Origin: Alphaproteobacteria bacterium
GTDB taxonomy: Bacteria > Pseudomonadota > Alphaproteobacteria > UBA9219 > RFNS01
NCBI GenBank assembly: GCA_016124955.1
Contig: WGMR01000007.1
Coordinates: 280,103-344,102, forward strand
Direction of reading: 5' to 3'
DNA length: 64,000 bases
Shown here one piece after another: positions 46,288 through 56,124 of this stretch; position 1 is the first letter of the stretch, and each line of letters begins with the position of its first letter. The notes below the pieces were generated by a model. It was not told the DNA's origin. It saw only the letters and a program-made list of their open reading frames with translations, and did no database searches. The translations under genes and the position numbers were made by a program.

Positions 46288-46303
46288 ATTTATTTCAATA
46301 AAT
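46288..46303. repeat. AT-rich palindrome upstream of the GNAT-like gene
   Basis: ATTTATT-TC-AATAAAT (46288-46303), perfect 7-bp arms, about 20 nt upstream of the start at 46268. Its position overlapping the expected promoter suits an operator. Confidence 0.4.
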
Positions 46304-46414
46304 TCCTGGGTGTTATAAGGCCTTGCTGCTCAACCGGTAAAGAAAATAAATGATTTCCTGTGTGCGGGTGCCGCCAGGCCATGGGTTACTTGTTGGATTC
46401 ATTGCATTTACGGT

Positions 46415-46438
46415 CGTGGAATTTGCCGGATTTCCACG
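46415..46438. repeat. Inverted repeat upstream of ssb
   Basis: CGTGGAA (46415-46421) and TTCCACG (46432-46438) flank TTGCCGGAT. GCTAGACT at 46438-46445 resembles the alphaproteobacterial -10 element with TTGCCGG just upstream, though the spacing (8 nt) is short. It could be part of the ssb promoter or operator. No LexA-type GAAC-N7-GAAC is present. Confidence 0.35.
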
Positions 46439-46477
46439 CTAGACTGCGCATACATTGGAAAAACAGGAGATTCGAGC

Positions 46478-46960
46478 ATGGCAGGCAGCGTCAATAAGGT
46501 CATTCTGGTGGGCAATCTGGGCAAGGACCCGGAGGTGCGCACGTTTCAGAACGGCGGGCGCGTAGCCAGCTTTTCGGTCGCCACTTCCGAAAACTGGAAG
46601 GACAAGGCGACGGGCGAGCGCAAGGAGCGCACCGAATGGCACCGCATTTCGGTGCTCAACGAAAATCTCGTGAACATTGTCGAGCGTTACCTGAAGAAGG
46701 GCTCGAAGGTTTATCTCGAAGGCCAGCTCGAAACCCGTAAATGGCAGGACAAGGACGGCCAGGACAAATATTCGACCGAGGTTGTGTTGCGCCCCTACCG
46801 CGGCGAGCTCACCATGCTTGATGGCCGGAGCGGCGGCGGCGATGCCGCCAACGACAGCGCCTCGCTCGATGATCGTGGCGAAAGCCGTGGCGGCGGCGCG
46901 CGGGTAGCCGGCGGCGGCAAGGCCGCGGCGGCGGATCTTGATGACGAGATCCCGTTCTAA
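46478..46960 (+). CDS. ssb: Single-stranded DNA-binding protein
   Basis: 160 aa. OB-fold start [19 protein letters not shown], the [11 protein letters not shown] segment, a Gly-rich linker and the acidic C-terminal tip D-D-E-I-P-F that recruits repair and replication partners. A clear CAGGAG precedes the ATG. First of a plus-strand run into a MAPEG gene and dnaE. Confidence 0.97.
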   Translation: MAGSVNKVILVGNLGKDPEVRTFQNGGRVASFSVATSENWKDKATGERKERTEWHRISVLNENLVNIVERYLKKGSKVYLEGQLETRKWQDKDGQDKYSTEVVLRPYRGELTMLDGRSGGGDAANDSASLDDRGESRGGGARVAGGGKAAAADLDDEIPF

Positions 46961-46985
46961 CCGGGCCTGAAAGGGCAACCGGAAC

Positions 46986-47402
46986 ATGGCCGCATCGCTC
47001 TATATCGCATTATTCGCGTTCGCTTATGTTGTGCTCGCGCTTCACGTCATCAAAGGCCGCCGCGCCTTCAAGGTGGCGGTGGGCGACGGCGGCAACGACG
47101 TGCTGCGCATGCGCATACGCGCGCACGGCAATTTTTCCGAATATGTTCCGCTGTTTCTCCTTATGTTAATGGCGGCCGAATATAACGGGCTTTCCGCGCT
47201 GGCGGTGCATGGCTTCGGTGCTTTTTTTGCCGTCGCGCGCGGCCTGCACGTTTATGGCCTGTTGAAAGACGAAGCGTATGAAGGCGACAAGCGCGTGCGC
47301 GGCGGGCGCTACCGCTTCCGCGCCATGCAGGGCACTTTCGCCGTTATCGGGGTGCTTGCTGGCACCCTGTTGGTGCAGTTCGTTTCCCTGCAGTTCTTCT
47401 GA
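46986..47402 (+). CDS. MAPEG-family membrane protein (YecN-like)
   Basis: 138 aa with four hydrophobic segments (about 4-24, 56-72, 75-92, 113-135). The segment R-I-R-A-H-G-N-F-S-E-Y-V-P-L-F-L-L-M-L is the MAPEG signature (membrane-associated proteins in eicosanoid and glutathione metabolism). The bacterial members are trimeric membrane proteins of mostly unknown function, some with glutathione transferase activity. It is 25 nt after ssb and 5 nt before dnaE, so probably coupled to both. Confidence 0.88.
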   Translation: MAASLYIALFAFAYVVLALHVIKGRRAFKVAVGDGGNDVLRMRIRAHGNFSEYVPLFLLMLMAAEYNGLSALAVHGFGAFFAVARGLHVYGLLKDEAYEGDKRVRGGRYRFRAMQGTFAVIGVLAGTLLVQFVSLQFF

Positions 47403-47407
47403 ACGCA

Positions 47408-50400
47408 ATGAGCGAAACCGGCTTCATTCATTTGCGCGTTCATACCAGCTATTCGCTGGCCGAAGGCGCGATCAAGATCAAGGAAGACAAACCGAAAGAC
47501 GGCAGCAAGGCGGTGCGCGCCGATCTGATCGGCCTTTGCAAGGCAAACAACATGCCCGCCGTCGCCGTGACCGACAGCGGCAATCTGTTTGGCGCACTGG
47601 AATTTGCGATGGACGCCGCTGCTGCCGGCATTCAACCCATTATCGGTTGCAAGCTCGCGCTGGCGCGGCCCGATCAGGCGCAAGGTCCGGCGGGGCAGGT
47701 GGTGACGGACCGCATCGTGCTGATTGCACAGAACGAAGCGGGCTATAAAAACCTTGTTTGGCTCGTTAGCCATTCATTTCTCGCGGAAGATCGCGGCGTG
47801 CCGCATATAACGTGGGATGAGCTTGGCGAACGTGCCGAAGGACTGATCGCGCTAAGCGGCGGGGCCGATGGGCCGGTGGGGCGTTTGCTGCTTGATGGGC
47901 AGGAAGCGGCGGGTGAAGCCGCGCTGCAGCGCCTCGCAGGCATTTATCCCGGGCGGCTGTATGTGGAAATCATGCGCCATGCCGGCGGTGCGGTCGGCAA
48001 TGCCGAACAGAGGATAGAAGGCGCGCTGATCGATCTTGCCTACAAGCATAATCTGCCGCTGGTCGCGACCAACGACGTCTATTTCGGCACCGAGGATATG
48101 TACGAAGCGCATGACGCGCTTTTATGCATCGCCGACAAAGCGATGGTGGCGGAGCCCAGGCGCCGCCGCCTTACGCCCGATCATCGTTTCAAATCGGCCT
48201 CCGAGATGCGCGAGCTGTTCGCCGATTTGCCCGAAGCGTGCGACAACACGCTTGTGATCGCACGCCGCTGCGCGGTAATGCCGCAGCAGATCGACCCCAT
48301 TTTGCCCGCTTTCGAAACCACGGGCGGCCGCAGCGAAGCCGATGAATTGCGCGAACAGGCGCGCGCGGGGCTGGCCGGGCGCATCAAGGCCGCGGGCGTG
48401 AATGATAAGAAAGCCTATCTAGAACGTCTGGAATATGAACTGGACGTGATCATCAAGATGGGTTTCGCGGGCTATTTCCTGATCACATCCGATTTTATCA
48501 AATGGGCCAAGGGGCAGGGCATTCCGGTCGGGCCCGGGCGCGGTTCCGGCGCCGGTTCTGTGGTGGCGTGGTCGCTGCTGATCACCGATCTCGATCCGAT
48601 CCGCTTCGGGCTGCTGTTCGAACGTTTTTTGAACCCCGAGCGCGTCTCGATGCCGGATTTCGATATCGATTTTTGCCAGGAGCGGCGCGACGAAGTGATC
48701 GGGTATGTGCGCGATAAATACGGCGCCGACCGGGTCGCGCAGATCATCACTTTCGGCAAGCTGCAGGCACGCGCGGTGCTGCGCGATGTCGGGCGCGTGC
48801 TCGGCATGCCTTACGGATATGTCGATAAAATCTGCAAGCTGGTGCCGAACAACCCCGCCAACCCCGTCACGCTGGCGCAGGCGCTCGATAGCGAACCGCA
48901 GCTGCAAGCCATGCGCAGCGCCGACCCGGTGGTCGAACGGCTTATGCATATCGCGCTCAGGCTCGAAGGGCTGTTCCGCAACGCGTCCACCCACGCTGCG
49001 GGCGTGGTGATCAGCGACCGGCCGCTGACCGAATTGGTGCCGCTGTACCGCGATCCGGGCGCGGCGCTTCCGGCCACGCAATACAATATGAAGACGGTCG
49101 AGCTGGCCGGGCTGGTGAAGTTCGATTTCCTCGGCCTTAAAACGCTCGATGTGCTGCAGCAAACGGTCGATATCCTTGCCGCGCGCGGCGTGGCGGTCGA
49201 TCTGGCCGCGCTGCCGCTGGATGACGCGAAAACCTTCGCGCTCATGGCGCGCGGCGATACCACGGGCGTGTTCCAGCTAGAAAGTTCGGGCATGCGCGAT
49301 GTGCTGCGGCGGCTGCGCCCCGAACGGTTCGAGGAAATCATCGCGCTTGTCGCGCTCTATCGCCCGGGCCCGATGGATAATATCCCGAAATTCATCAAGA
49401 CCAAGCAGGGCGAGGAAAAACCCGATTACCTGCACCCGCTTCTGGAACCCGTGCTGCGCGATACCTATGGCATTCCGGTCTATCAGGAACAGGTGATGCA
49501 GGCGGCGCAGGTGCTGGCGGGCTACAGCCTCGGCAACGCCGATCTGCTGCGCCGTGCGATGGGCAAGAAAAAGGCTGATGAAATGGCGGCGCAGCGCGCC
49601 AGCTTCATTGCCGGCGCGAAAAAGAACAAGGTTTCCGAAGCGCAGGCGGGCGCGATTTTCGATCAGATCGACAAGTTCGCGGGCTACGGCTTCAACAAAA
49701 GCCACGCGGCGGCCTATGCGCTGATCGCGTACCAGACCGCGTATCTGAAAGCCAACTATGCGGTGGAATTTTTCGCAGCCTCAATGAATTTTGAAATGGG
49801 CGATACCGACAAGCTGAACATGGTGCGGCAGGAGCTGGCGCGTAACGCTATCGCGCTGCTGCCCCCCGATATCAACCGCAGCCACGCCGCTTTTGCGGTC
49901 GAGGAAACCGAAAGCGGGAAGAAAGCGATCCGCTACGCGCTCGCGGCGCTGAAGGGCGTTGGCGCGGCGGCTATGAAAAGCGTGGTCGCGGCGCGCGAAG
50001 CCGACGGCCCGTTCAAGGATCTGTTCGATTTTGCATCCCGCGCCGACCCCAAGGCGATGAACAAGAAACAGCTTGAAAGCCTGGCGGCTGCGGGCGCGTT
50101 CGATACGCTCAACCGCAACCGCGCGCAAGTGCTGGCGGCAGCCGAAATGCTTTCCCGCCATGCCAGCGCCGCCGCCGATGAACGCAGCAGCGGCCAGAAC
50201 AATTTGTTCGCATCCGAGCCGGAAGCCGCTGCGCGTCCGCAATTGCCGGATGCGCGCAACTGGGACGATCTGACCCGCTTGCAGCACGAATTCAATGCGA
50301 TCGGTTTTTATCTTTCCGCCCATCCGCTGGACGCCTATCGTGTTTTGCTTGAACGCATGAATGTTGTGCCCGCGGCCGGCGTTCCCTCCCTTTTGCGTGC

Positions 50401-50905
50401 GTCGGGGCCGAGCCGTTTCAAGCTGGCCGGTGTCGTTATGGGCAAGCAGGAGCGCACATCGAAATCCGGTAACCGCTTCGCCTTTGTGCAGATGTCGGAT
50501 GGCGGCGGCGCGTTCGAGGTCACGGTGTTTTCCGAACTTCTGGCCGCGAGCCGCGAACAGCTTGAGACAGGCAGCACGCTGCTGATCGAGGTCGATGCGC
50601 AAATCGGCGGCCAGCAAGGCGGCGACGATCTGCGCTTCATCGGCCGCACCTTCCAGCCGTTGAAGGAAGCGGCGGAGCGGATGTCGCGCGGCGTGCGCCT
50701 GCTTGTGCGCAATACCGAAGCGCTCGATGCGTTGCACAAACTGCTTGATGGGGCGCAAAAGGGACGGGGCAAGGTGCAGCTCGCGCTTGAGCTTGATGAC
50801 CTGAGCGAAGCCGAAATTGATTTGCCTGAAGCTTATCTTTTGAACGAATCCGTTAAAACCGCGCTGCGCCAGCTTCCGGGCGGCGTGGAAGTGCAGGAAT
50901 TCTAG
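47408..50905 (+). CDS. dnaE: DNA polymerase III alpha subunit
   Basis: 1165 aa, full length. An N-terminal PHP domain begins F-I-H-L-R-V-H-T-S-Y-S; the polymerase active site has G-P-G-R-G-S-G-A-G-S and M-P-D-F-D-I-D-F-C; then the beta-binding region, an HhH tandem and an OB domain (about 1000-1080, F-K-L-A-G-V-V-M-G). It is the replicative polymerase. Its start lies 5 nt past the MAPEG stop. No sign of truncation. Confidence 0.97.
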   Translation: MSETGFIHLRVHTSYSLAEGAIKIKEDKPKDGSKAVRADLIGLCKANNMPAVAVTDSGNLFGALEFAMDAAAAGIQPIIGCKLALARPDQAQGPAGQVVTDRIVLIAQNEAGYKNLVWLVSHSFLAEDRGVPHITWDELGERAEGLIALSGGADGPVGRLLLDGQEAAGEAALQRLAGIYPGRLYVEIMRHAGGAVGNAEQRIEGALIDLAYKHNLPLVATNDVYFGTEDMYEAHDALLCIADKAMVAEPRRRRLTPDHRFKSASEMRELFADLPEACDNTLVIARRCAVMPQQIDPILPAFETTGGRSEADELREQARAGLAGRIKAAGVNDKKAYLERLEYELDVIIKMGFAGYFLITSDFIKWAKGQGIPVGPGRGSGAGSVVAWSLLITDLDPIRFGLLFERFLNPERVSMPDFDIDFCQERRDEVIGYVRDKYGADRVAQIITFGKLQARAVLRDVGRVLGMPYGYVDKICKLVPNNPANPVTLAQALDSEPQLQAMRSADPVVERLMHIALRLEGLFRNASTHAAGVVISDRPLTELVPLYRDPGAALPATQYNMKTVELAGLVKFDFLGLKTLDVLQQTVDILAARGVAVDLAALPLDDAKTFALMARGDTTGVFQLESSGMRDVLRRLRPERFEEIIALVALYRPGPMDNIPKFIKTKQGEEKPDYLHPLLEPVLRDTYGIPVYQEQVMQAAQVLAGYSLGNADLLRRAMGKKKADEMAAQRASFIAGAKKNKVSEAQAGAIFDQIDKFAGYGFNKSHAAAYALIAYQTAYLKANYAVEFFAASMNFEMGDTDKLNMVRQELARNAIALLPPDINRSHAAFAVEETESGKKAIRYALAALKGVGAAAMKSVVAAREADGPFKDLFDFASRADPKAMNKKQLESLAAAGAFDTLNRNRAQVLAAAEMLSRHASAAADERSSGQNNLFASEPEAAARPQLPDARNWDDLTRLQHEFNAIGFYLSAHPLDAYRVLLERMNVVPAAGVPSLLRASGPSRFKLAGVVMGKQERTSKSGNRFAFVQMSDGGGAFEVTVFSELLAASREQLETGSTLLIEVDAQIGGQQGGDDLRFIGRTFQPLKEAAERMSRGVRLLVRNTEALDALHKLLDGAQKGRGKVQLALELDDLSEAEIDLPEAYLLNESVKTALRQLPGGVEVQEF

Positions 50906-50960
50906 GGACATTTTCGCGCCGCTTTACGCCGTGCCGCCGGCATGGCATTTATGGCGAGCG

Positions 50961-52808
50961 ATGGCGGTCGAACCTTTCATTCTTCTTGATGATGCGCGTA
51001 TGCAGGGCTCCGAACAGGGTCCGGGCTCGCTGCTGTTCACGAAACCGCGAAGCTGGATTACCGCCTATAACGCCGAAGATGTCGAAGCCGCGATGGCGCA
51101 GCTTGAAAAAGCGCGCATGCAGGGTTTCCATATCGCCGGGTGTTTTTCATACGAACTTGGCTATGCGTTCGAACCGAAGCTGGCGCGGCTTTTGCCGAAA
51201 AGCAAGGCGCCGCTGATTTCCTGCGGCATGTTTCAGGCGCCGCAAAAGCTGACGCCCGCCGCCACAGCCGATTATCTCGCGCGCATGGAAAACGGTCCCT
51301 GCCGCGTCGGCACCATGAAGCCGCAGGTCAGTGCCGCCGGCTATGTCAAGGCGATGCAGCGCGTGCTCGATTACATTCGCGCAGGCGATGCCTATCAGGT
51401 CAACCTCACTTTTCCGCTGCATGGCGAGGTTGAAGGCGACCCGGTTGCTCTCTATCGCCGGCTGCGCCGCCGCCAGCATGGCGGGCATCAGGCGCTCGTG
51501 CACGCGCCGGATGGCGGCTGGGTGCTTTCGCTTTCGCCCGAACTGTTCATGCAGGTCACGGGCGATCGCGTCGTCACGCGGCCGATGAAAGGCACGGCGC
51601 CGCGCGCGCCCGGCTATGATGAAGACCGTGTGCAGGCTGAAAGCCTCGTGCGCGATCCCAAGGCGCAATCAGAAAACCTGATGATCGTCGATCTGCTGCG
51701 CAACGATCTCGCGCGGCTTGCGCTGCCCGGCAGCGTGCAGGCCGGCCCGCTGTACCAGACGGAAACCTACCCCACGCTGCACCAGCTGACCTCGACCGTC
51801 ACCGCGCGGCTGCCGCCCGGCACGCGGCCGCTGGCGCTTTTGCGCACATTGTTTCCTTGCGGCTCCGTCACGGGCGCGCCGAAAATCAGGGCGATGGAAA
51901 TTATCCGCGAACTTGAAGCGCAGCCGCGCGGCGCCTATTGCGGGGCGATCGGTATGATTGCGCCGCCGCAAGCGACCGGCGCAGGCGACATGCTTTTCAA
52001 TGTCGCCATCCGCACGCTGACGATACGCGGCGGGCACGCGGTGATGGGCGTCGGCAGCGCGGTGGTGGCCGATAGTTCGGTCGATGGTGAATACGAAGAA
52101 TGCGTGCTCAAGGCCCGCTTCGTGACGCAGGATGTCCCCGCCTTCGATCTGCTTGAAACCATGCGTTGGCGCGAAGACGAAGGTTTTTATCTGCTCGACC
52201 GGCATCTTGCGCGGCTGCGGCAATCGGCTTTCTATTTCGGCTACGGCTTCGATGAGACGCGGGTGCGGACCGCGCTTGCGCGCGCGGTGCAGAATGCCGG
52301 GCACAAAAGCCTGCGCGTACGGCTCACGCTTGCCGAAGACGGCGCGCCGCGCGTGGAAGCCGGACCGCTAACCTTGATGCAGAACGCGATCCTGCGTTAC
52401 GCAATTGCCGACCGTCGCGCCGACAGCCGCGATCCGTTCCTGCGCCACAAAACCACCAACCGAGGAATGTATGAAAACGAGCTGGCGCGGCTGAAGGATG
52501 CGGCCGGGTGCGACGAGGTTATTTTCCTGAACGAGCGCGGCGAGGTTACGGAAGCCGCCCGCGCCAACGTGTTCGCGCGTTTCGGCGCCACGCTGTTCAC
52601 GCCGCCGCTTTCGTGCGGCGTGCTCGACGGCTGTTTGCGCCGTTCGTTGTTCGACGACCCGGAAATCACGCTAACCGAAAAAGTTCTGACCCCGGCCGAT
52701 CTTGAGGCCGCGGATGAAGTGCTGCTCGGGAATTCCGTGCGCGGGCTGATGACGGCGGTACGCATGGAGCGGCAAGCAGACGGCACAACCGAAAGGAAAC
52801 AGGCATGA
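50961..52808 (+). CDS. pabB: Fused aminodeoxychorismate synthase I / aminodeoxychorismate lyase
   Basis: 615 aa from the ATG at 50961 (a GTG ten codons upstream is the alternative). The PabB/TrpE-like part (about 1-400) has D-A-Y-Q-V-N-L-T, S-P-E-L-F, P-M-K-G-T-A-P-R, L-L-R-N-D-L and F-P-C-G-S-V-T-G-A-P-K. The C-terminal part (about 405-610) is a PLP class IV aminotransferase-like fold of PabC type with a T-T-N-R segment and E-V-T-E-A-A-R-A-N-V. Together they make p-aminobenzoate for folate from chorismate, with PabA elsewhere. The stop overlaps the next gene by 4 nt. Confidence 0.92.
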   Translation: MAVEPFILLDDARMQGSEQGPGSLLFTKPRSWITAYNAEDVEAAMAQLEKARMQGFHIAGCFSYELGYAFEPKLARLLPKSKAPLISCGMFQAPQKLTPAATADYLARMENGPCRVGTMKPQVSAAGYVKAMQRVLDYIRAGDAYQVNLTFPLHGEVEGDPVALYRRLRRRQHGGHQALVHAPDGGWVLSLSPELFMQVTGDRVVTRPMKGTAPRAPGYDEDRVQAESLVRDPKAQSENLMIVDLLRNDLARLALPGSVQAGPLYQTETYPTLHQLTSTVTARLPPGTRPLALLRTLFPCGSVTGAPKIRAMEIIRELEAQPRGAYCGAIGMIAPPQATGAGDMLFNVAIRTLTIRGGHAVMGVGSAVVADSSVDGEYEECVLKARFVTQDVPAFDLLETMRWREDEGFYLLDRHLARLRQSAFYFGYGFDETRVRTALARAVQNAGHKSLRVRLTLAEDGAPRVEAGPLTLMQNAILRYAIADRRADSRDPFLRHKTTNRGMYENELARLKDAAGCDEVIFLNERGEVTEAARANVFARFGATLFTPPLSCGVLDGCLRRSLFDDPEITLTEKVLTPADLEAADEVLLGNSVRGLMTAVRMERQADGTTERKQA

Positions 52809-53200
52809 GCGCGGAACTATACTGGCTGACCCTCGTTACACTCATGACCGGTCTTGTCTGGGCGCCCTATATCGTCAACCGGCTTGTTGAATATGGAAGT
52901 GCGGCGGTTATGAAGCCGCGTATCCCCGCCCCGCCGAAGGCGGCATGGGCGGCGCGCATGATGAAGGCGCATGCGAACGCAGTCGAAAACCTCGCGGTGT
53001 TCGCGCCGCTGGCGCTGGCGGTGCATGTTTCCGGCATGGGCAATGAAACCACGGCCATGGCCGCCATGCTCTATTTCTGGGCGCGGCTTGTGCATTTGGT
53101 TGTGCAGACGCTGGCGGTGCCGTTGTTGCGCACACTGGCTTTTGCGACAGGTTTTTTCTGCCAATTGACGCTGGCCTTGACATTGCTTGGCGTGATCTAA
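52805..53200 (+). CDS. Second MAPEG-family membrane protein
   Basis: 131 aa with four hydrophobic segments. W-A-A-R-M-M-K-A-H-A-N-A-V-E-N-L-A-V-F-A-P-L is a MAPEG signature close to bacterial inner-membrane members. It overlaps pabBC by 4 nt (ATGA), so it is translated from the same mRNA. It is only distantly similar to the MAPEG protein before dnaE. Function unknown. Confidence 0.85.
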   Translation: MSAELYWLTLVTLMTGLVWAPYIVNRLVEYGSAAVMKPRIPAPPKAAWAARMMKAHANAVENLAVFAPLALAVHVSGMGNETTAMAAMLYFWARLVHLVVQTLAVPLLRTLAFATGFFCQLTLALTLLGVI

Positions 53201-53275
53201 GCCAGGAATACGTCTAACATGTTGATAATAAATAGATATTTATAATCATCGGCGCTGGCGCGGTCGATGTAATCG

Positions 53276-53304
53276 TTGCATTTTCTGCCACGCCCCTCTA
53301 TAAA
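53276..53304 (+). promoter_or_regulatory. Strong promoter of rpsB-tsf
   Basis: TTGCAT (53276-53281), 17 nt, TATAAA (53299-53304), context CTCTATAAA. Transcription from about 53311 leaves a leader of about 135 nt. Confidence 0.7.
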
Positions 53305-53445
53305 CCGCCCTGCATGCAGGCGGCAGGTGCCGTTTGTATGACATCACATGCAGGCCGGGTTGTCCCAAAAGGCACCCTCCCATGTCCGGGGCGCAAGCAC
53401 CGGGAATGGCCTGCAGAGGCAACAACATGAAGGAGGAGTGCATCC
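53305..53445 (+). promoter_or_regulatory. Structured rpsB leader with long-range pairings
   Basis: Perfect 8-bp pairing TGCAGGCC (53349-53356) with GGCCTGCA (53408-53415), a pairing GGTGCC (53326-53331) with GGCACC (53371-53376) that crosses the first and would form a pseudoknot if both coexist, and a CCGCC/GGCGG hairpin around TGCATGCA near 53305-53324. AAGGAGGAG precedes the rpsB ATG. S2 represses its own mRNA in E. coli; an autoregulatory leader is a reasonable inference. Confidence 0.5.
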
Positions 53446-54231
53446 ATGCCGATGCCAACATTCACCATGCGCCAGCTTTTCGAAGCCGGCATTCATTTCG
53501 GCCACAACACCCGTCGCTGGAACCCGAAGATGCAGCAGTATCTTTTCGGCGTCCGCAGCGGCGTGCACATCATCGATCTTGAACAGACCGTGCCGATGCT
53601 TCATCAGGCGCTGCAGGTTCTGCGCGATACCGCCGCAGGCGGCGGCCGCGTTCTGTTCGTGGGCACCAAGCGCGCGGCACAGGAAAAGGTTGCGGAAACT
53701 GCGCAGCGTTGCGGCCAGTATTATGTCAACCACCGCTGGCTTGGCGGCATGCTGACGAACTGGAAAACCATTTCGCAATCGATCAAGAAGCTGCGCGAAT
53801 ACAACGAAAAGTTGGAAAACGAGGCGATGAAGCTGACCAAGAAAGAACAGCTCGATATCGCCCGCAAGCGCGACAAGCTGGAAAAGGCGCTCGGCGGCAT
53901 CAAGGAAATGGGCGGTACGCCCGATATCCTGTTCGTGATCGACACCAACAAGGAGCAGATCGCGGTCGAAGAAGCGACCGTGCTTGGTATCCCTGTGATC
54001 GCTATTGTCGATAGCAACAGCGACCCGGCGCATATCACCTACCCGGTTCCGGGCAACGATGACGCCATCCGCGCCATCGAGATGTATTGCGATCTCGCGT
54101 CGGCGGCGGTGCTTGACGGCATCGAAGCCGAGGTACGTGCCAGCGGCAAGGATGCCGGCGAAGCCGCCGTGGTGCCTGCCGCCAAGCAGGCGGGCGCGGC
54201 CGACGAAGGCCCGATCGCGGCTTCGGCCTGA
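53446..54231 (+). CDS. rpsB: 30S ribosomal protein S2
   Basis: 261 aa. [28 protein letters not shown] and [12 protein letters not shown] are S2 signatures. An Ala-rich C-terminal tail (about 240-261) is lineage-specific. First gene of rpsB-tsf-pyrH-frr; ribosome-binding site GGAGGAG 7 nt upstream. Confidence 0.98.
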   Translation: MPMPTFTMRQLFEAGIHFGHNTRRWNPKMQQYLFGVRSGVHIIDLEQTVPMLHQALQVLRDTAAGGGRVLFVGTKRAAQEKVAETAQRCGQYYVNHRWLGGMLTNWKTISQSIKKLREYNEKLENEAMKLTKKEQLDIARKRDKLEKALGGIKEMGGTPDILFVIDTNKEQIAVEEATVLGIPVIAIVDSNSDPAHITYPVPGNDDAIRAIEMYCDLASAAVLDGIEAEVRASGKDAGEAAVVPAAKQAGAADEGPIAASA

Positions 54232-54253
54232 TAGAAACTGCGCGCTACCGCGT

Positions 54254-54284
54254 GCCGCGCCGGACACATCATTCCGTGCGCGGC
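54254..54284 (+). other. Strong hairpin in the rpsB-tsf gap
   Basis: GCCGCG-CCGG (54254-54263) pairs with CCG-TG-CGCGGC (54274-54284) around ACACATCATT; a GGCGCC-GGC-GGCGCC element follows. There is no T-run, so it is more likely an mRNA stability or partial-attenuation element than a terminator. Confidence 0.4.
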
Positions 54285-54315
54285 GCCGGCGGCGCCACAA
54301 TGAACGGAGATAGCA

Positions 54316-55239
54316 ATGGCAGAAATTACCGCACAACTCGTGAAGGATCTGCGCGACAAAACCGGCGCGGGCATGATGGACTGCAAAAAGGCGCTTACCG
54401 AAGCGAGCGGCGATATCGAAGCCGCGGTTGACTGGCTGCGCAAAAAGGGCCTGTCGGCTGCCGCCAAGAAGGCCGGCCGTGCCGCCGCCGAAGGGCTTGT
54501 GGCCGTGGCCGCCGATGGCGCAACCGCCGCCATGGTGGAAGTGAATGCCGAAACCGATTTCGTCGGTCGCAACGAACAGTTCCAGAAATTCGCGCTTGCC
54601 ACCGCCAGGCTGGCACTGGCCGGCAATGGCGATGTCGAGGCGCTGAAGGCCACACAGTTTCCGGGTGCGAAGCATGCGGTCGCGGACGAATTGACCAACC
54701 TGATCGCCACCATCGGCGAGAACATGGGTATTCGCCGCGCCGCACGCCTGAATGTGAAGCAGGGCGTGGTCGCGAGCTATGTGCACAATGCTGTCGCGCC
54801 GGATCTCGGCAAGATCGGCGTTCTGGTCGCGCTCGAATCCGCCGCGCCCGCAGAAAAGCTGCAGGAGCTGGGCAAGCAACTGGCCATGCATGTGGCCGCC
54901 GCGCGCCCCGAAGCGCTGACGATTGCCGATGTCGATCAAGGCGCGCTCGAGCGCGAACGCTCGGTGCTGGCCGAACAGGCCCGCGCTTCGGGCAAGCCCG
55001 AAGACATCATCGCCAAGATGGTTGAAGGCCGTTTGCGCAAGTATTACGAGGAAGTCGTTTTCACCGAACAAGTCTATGTGGTGGACGGCGAAACCCGCAT
55101 CAGCAAGGTGATCGAAAACGCTTCCAAGGAATTTGGCGCGCCGGTCAAGCTTGCGGGCTTCACCCGCTTCCAGCTGGGCGAAGGCGTTGAAAAGACGCAG
55201 GACGATTTCGCCGCCGAAGTAGCAAAAATGGCCTCGTAA
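54316..55239 (+). CDS. tsf: Elongation factor Ts
   Basis: 307 aa. It has the N-terminal UBA-like domain with [15 protein letters not shown] and V-D-W-L-R-K-K-G, the core [11 protein letters not shown] and repeated dimerisation subdomains. EF-Ts recharges EF-Tu with GTP. ACGGAGAT lies upstream of the ATG. The 85-nt gap to pyrH holds a hairpin. Confidence 0.98.
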   Translation: MAEITAQLVKDLRDKTGAGMMDCKKALTEASGDIEAAVDWLRKKGLSAAAKKAGRAAAEGLVAVAADGATAAMVEVNAETDFVGRNEQFQKFALATARLALAGNGDVEALKATQFPGAKHAVADELTNLIATIGENMGIRRAARLNVKQGVVASYVHNAVAPDLGKIGVLVALESAAPAEKLQELGKQLAMHVAAARPEALTIADVDQGALERERSVLAEQARASGKPEDIIAKMVEGRLRKYYEEVVFTEQVYVVDGETRISKVIENASKEFGAPVKLAGFTRFQLGEGVEKTQDDFAAEVAKMAS

Positions 55240-55241
55240 CC

Positions 55242-55268
55242 GCCCGGCAAAGGGGGTTTTCGCCGGGC
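55242..55268 (+). other. Hairpin in the tsf-pyrH gap
   Basis: GCCCGGC (55242-55248) pairs with GCCGGGC (55262-55268); the loop contains GGGGGTTTTC. A TATAAG (55292-55297) downstream could be a -10, but no good -35 lies at the right distance, so a separate pyrH promoter is uncertain. Confidence 0.4.
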
Positions 55269-55324
55269 ATGGGAATGGCGTAAATTCGTGATATAAGAGT
55301 GGCGGATCACCAAGGGGGCGCCTG

Positions 55325-56098
55325 ATGGCAAACAAAACAGTGCAAAAAAACGCCGCACCCGGTGTTCCCCTGAAGGCTATTTCCGGCTCCGCCCTTTATA
55401 ACCGCGTTCTCGTCAAGCTTTCGGGCGAAGCCCTGATGGGCAGCCATGAATACGGGCTCGATCCCATCGTGGTCGATCGTGTGGCGGGCGAGATCAAAAG
55501 TGTTATCGATATGGGCGTGCAGGTTTGCGCCGTGATCGGCGGCGGCAATATCTTCCGCGGCATTTCCGGCGCGGCCAGCGGCATGGATCGCGCCACGGCC
55601 GATTATATGGGCATGCTGGCGACCGTGATCAACGCGCTTGCCATGCAAAATGCCCTTGAAAAGGCGGGCGTGCCGACGCGGGTGCAATCCGCGATCCCGA
55701 TGTCTTCGGTGTGCGAACCCTATATTCGCCGCCGCGCCATGCGCCACATGGAAAAGAGCCGCGTGGTGATTTTTGCCGCAGGAACCGGCAACCCCTTTTT
55801 CACAACCGACAGTGCCGCGGCGCTACGCGCTTCGGAGATGCAGTGCGATGCGCTGCTCAAGGCCACCAAGGTCGATGGCGTCTATAGCGCCGACCCGAAG
55901 AAAGATAAGAATGCGCAGCGCTACGATCGGCTAAGCTATTTCGATGTGCTTTCGCAGGATCTCGAGGTCATGGACACCTCGGCCATCTCGCTGGCACGCC
56001 AGAGCAAAATTCCGATCCTTGTTTTCTCGATCTTCGAGCAAGGCGGCTTCGCGAATGTGATGCAGGGCAAAGGCAAGTTCACAATCATCACAGACTAA
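55325..56098 (+). CDS. pyrH: UMP kinase
   Basis: 257 aa amino-acid-kinase fold: [32 protein letters not shown] and [10 protein letters not shown]. It phosphorylates UMP to UDP. The N-terminal 24 residues are an extension beyond the usual start; AAGGGGGCGCCTG precedes the ATG. Followed by frr after 26 nt. Confidence 0.97.
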   Translation: MANKTVQKNAAPGVPLKAISGSALYNRVLVKLSGEALMGSHEYGLDPIVVDRVAGEIKSVIDMGVQVCAVIGGGNIFRGISGAASGMDRATADYMGMLATVINALAMQNALEKAGVPTRVQSAIPMSSVCEPYIRRRAMRHMEKSRVVIFAAGTGNPFFTTDSAAALRASEMQCDALLKATKVDGVYSADPKKDKNAQRYDRLSYFDVLSQDLEVMDTSAISLARQSKIPILVFSIFEQGGFANVMQGKGKFTIITD

Positions 56099-56124
56099 TC
56101 CATCCGCAATCCCCGGGGACAATC

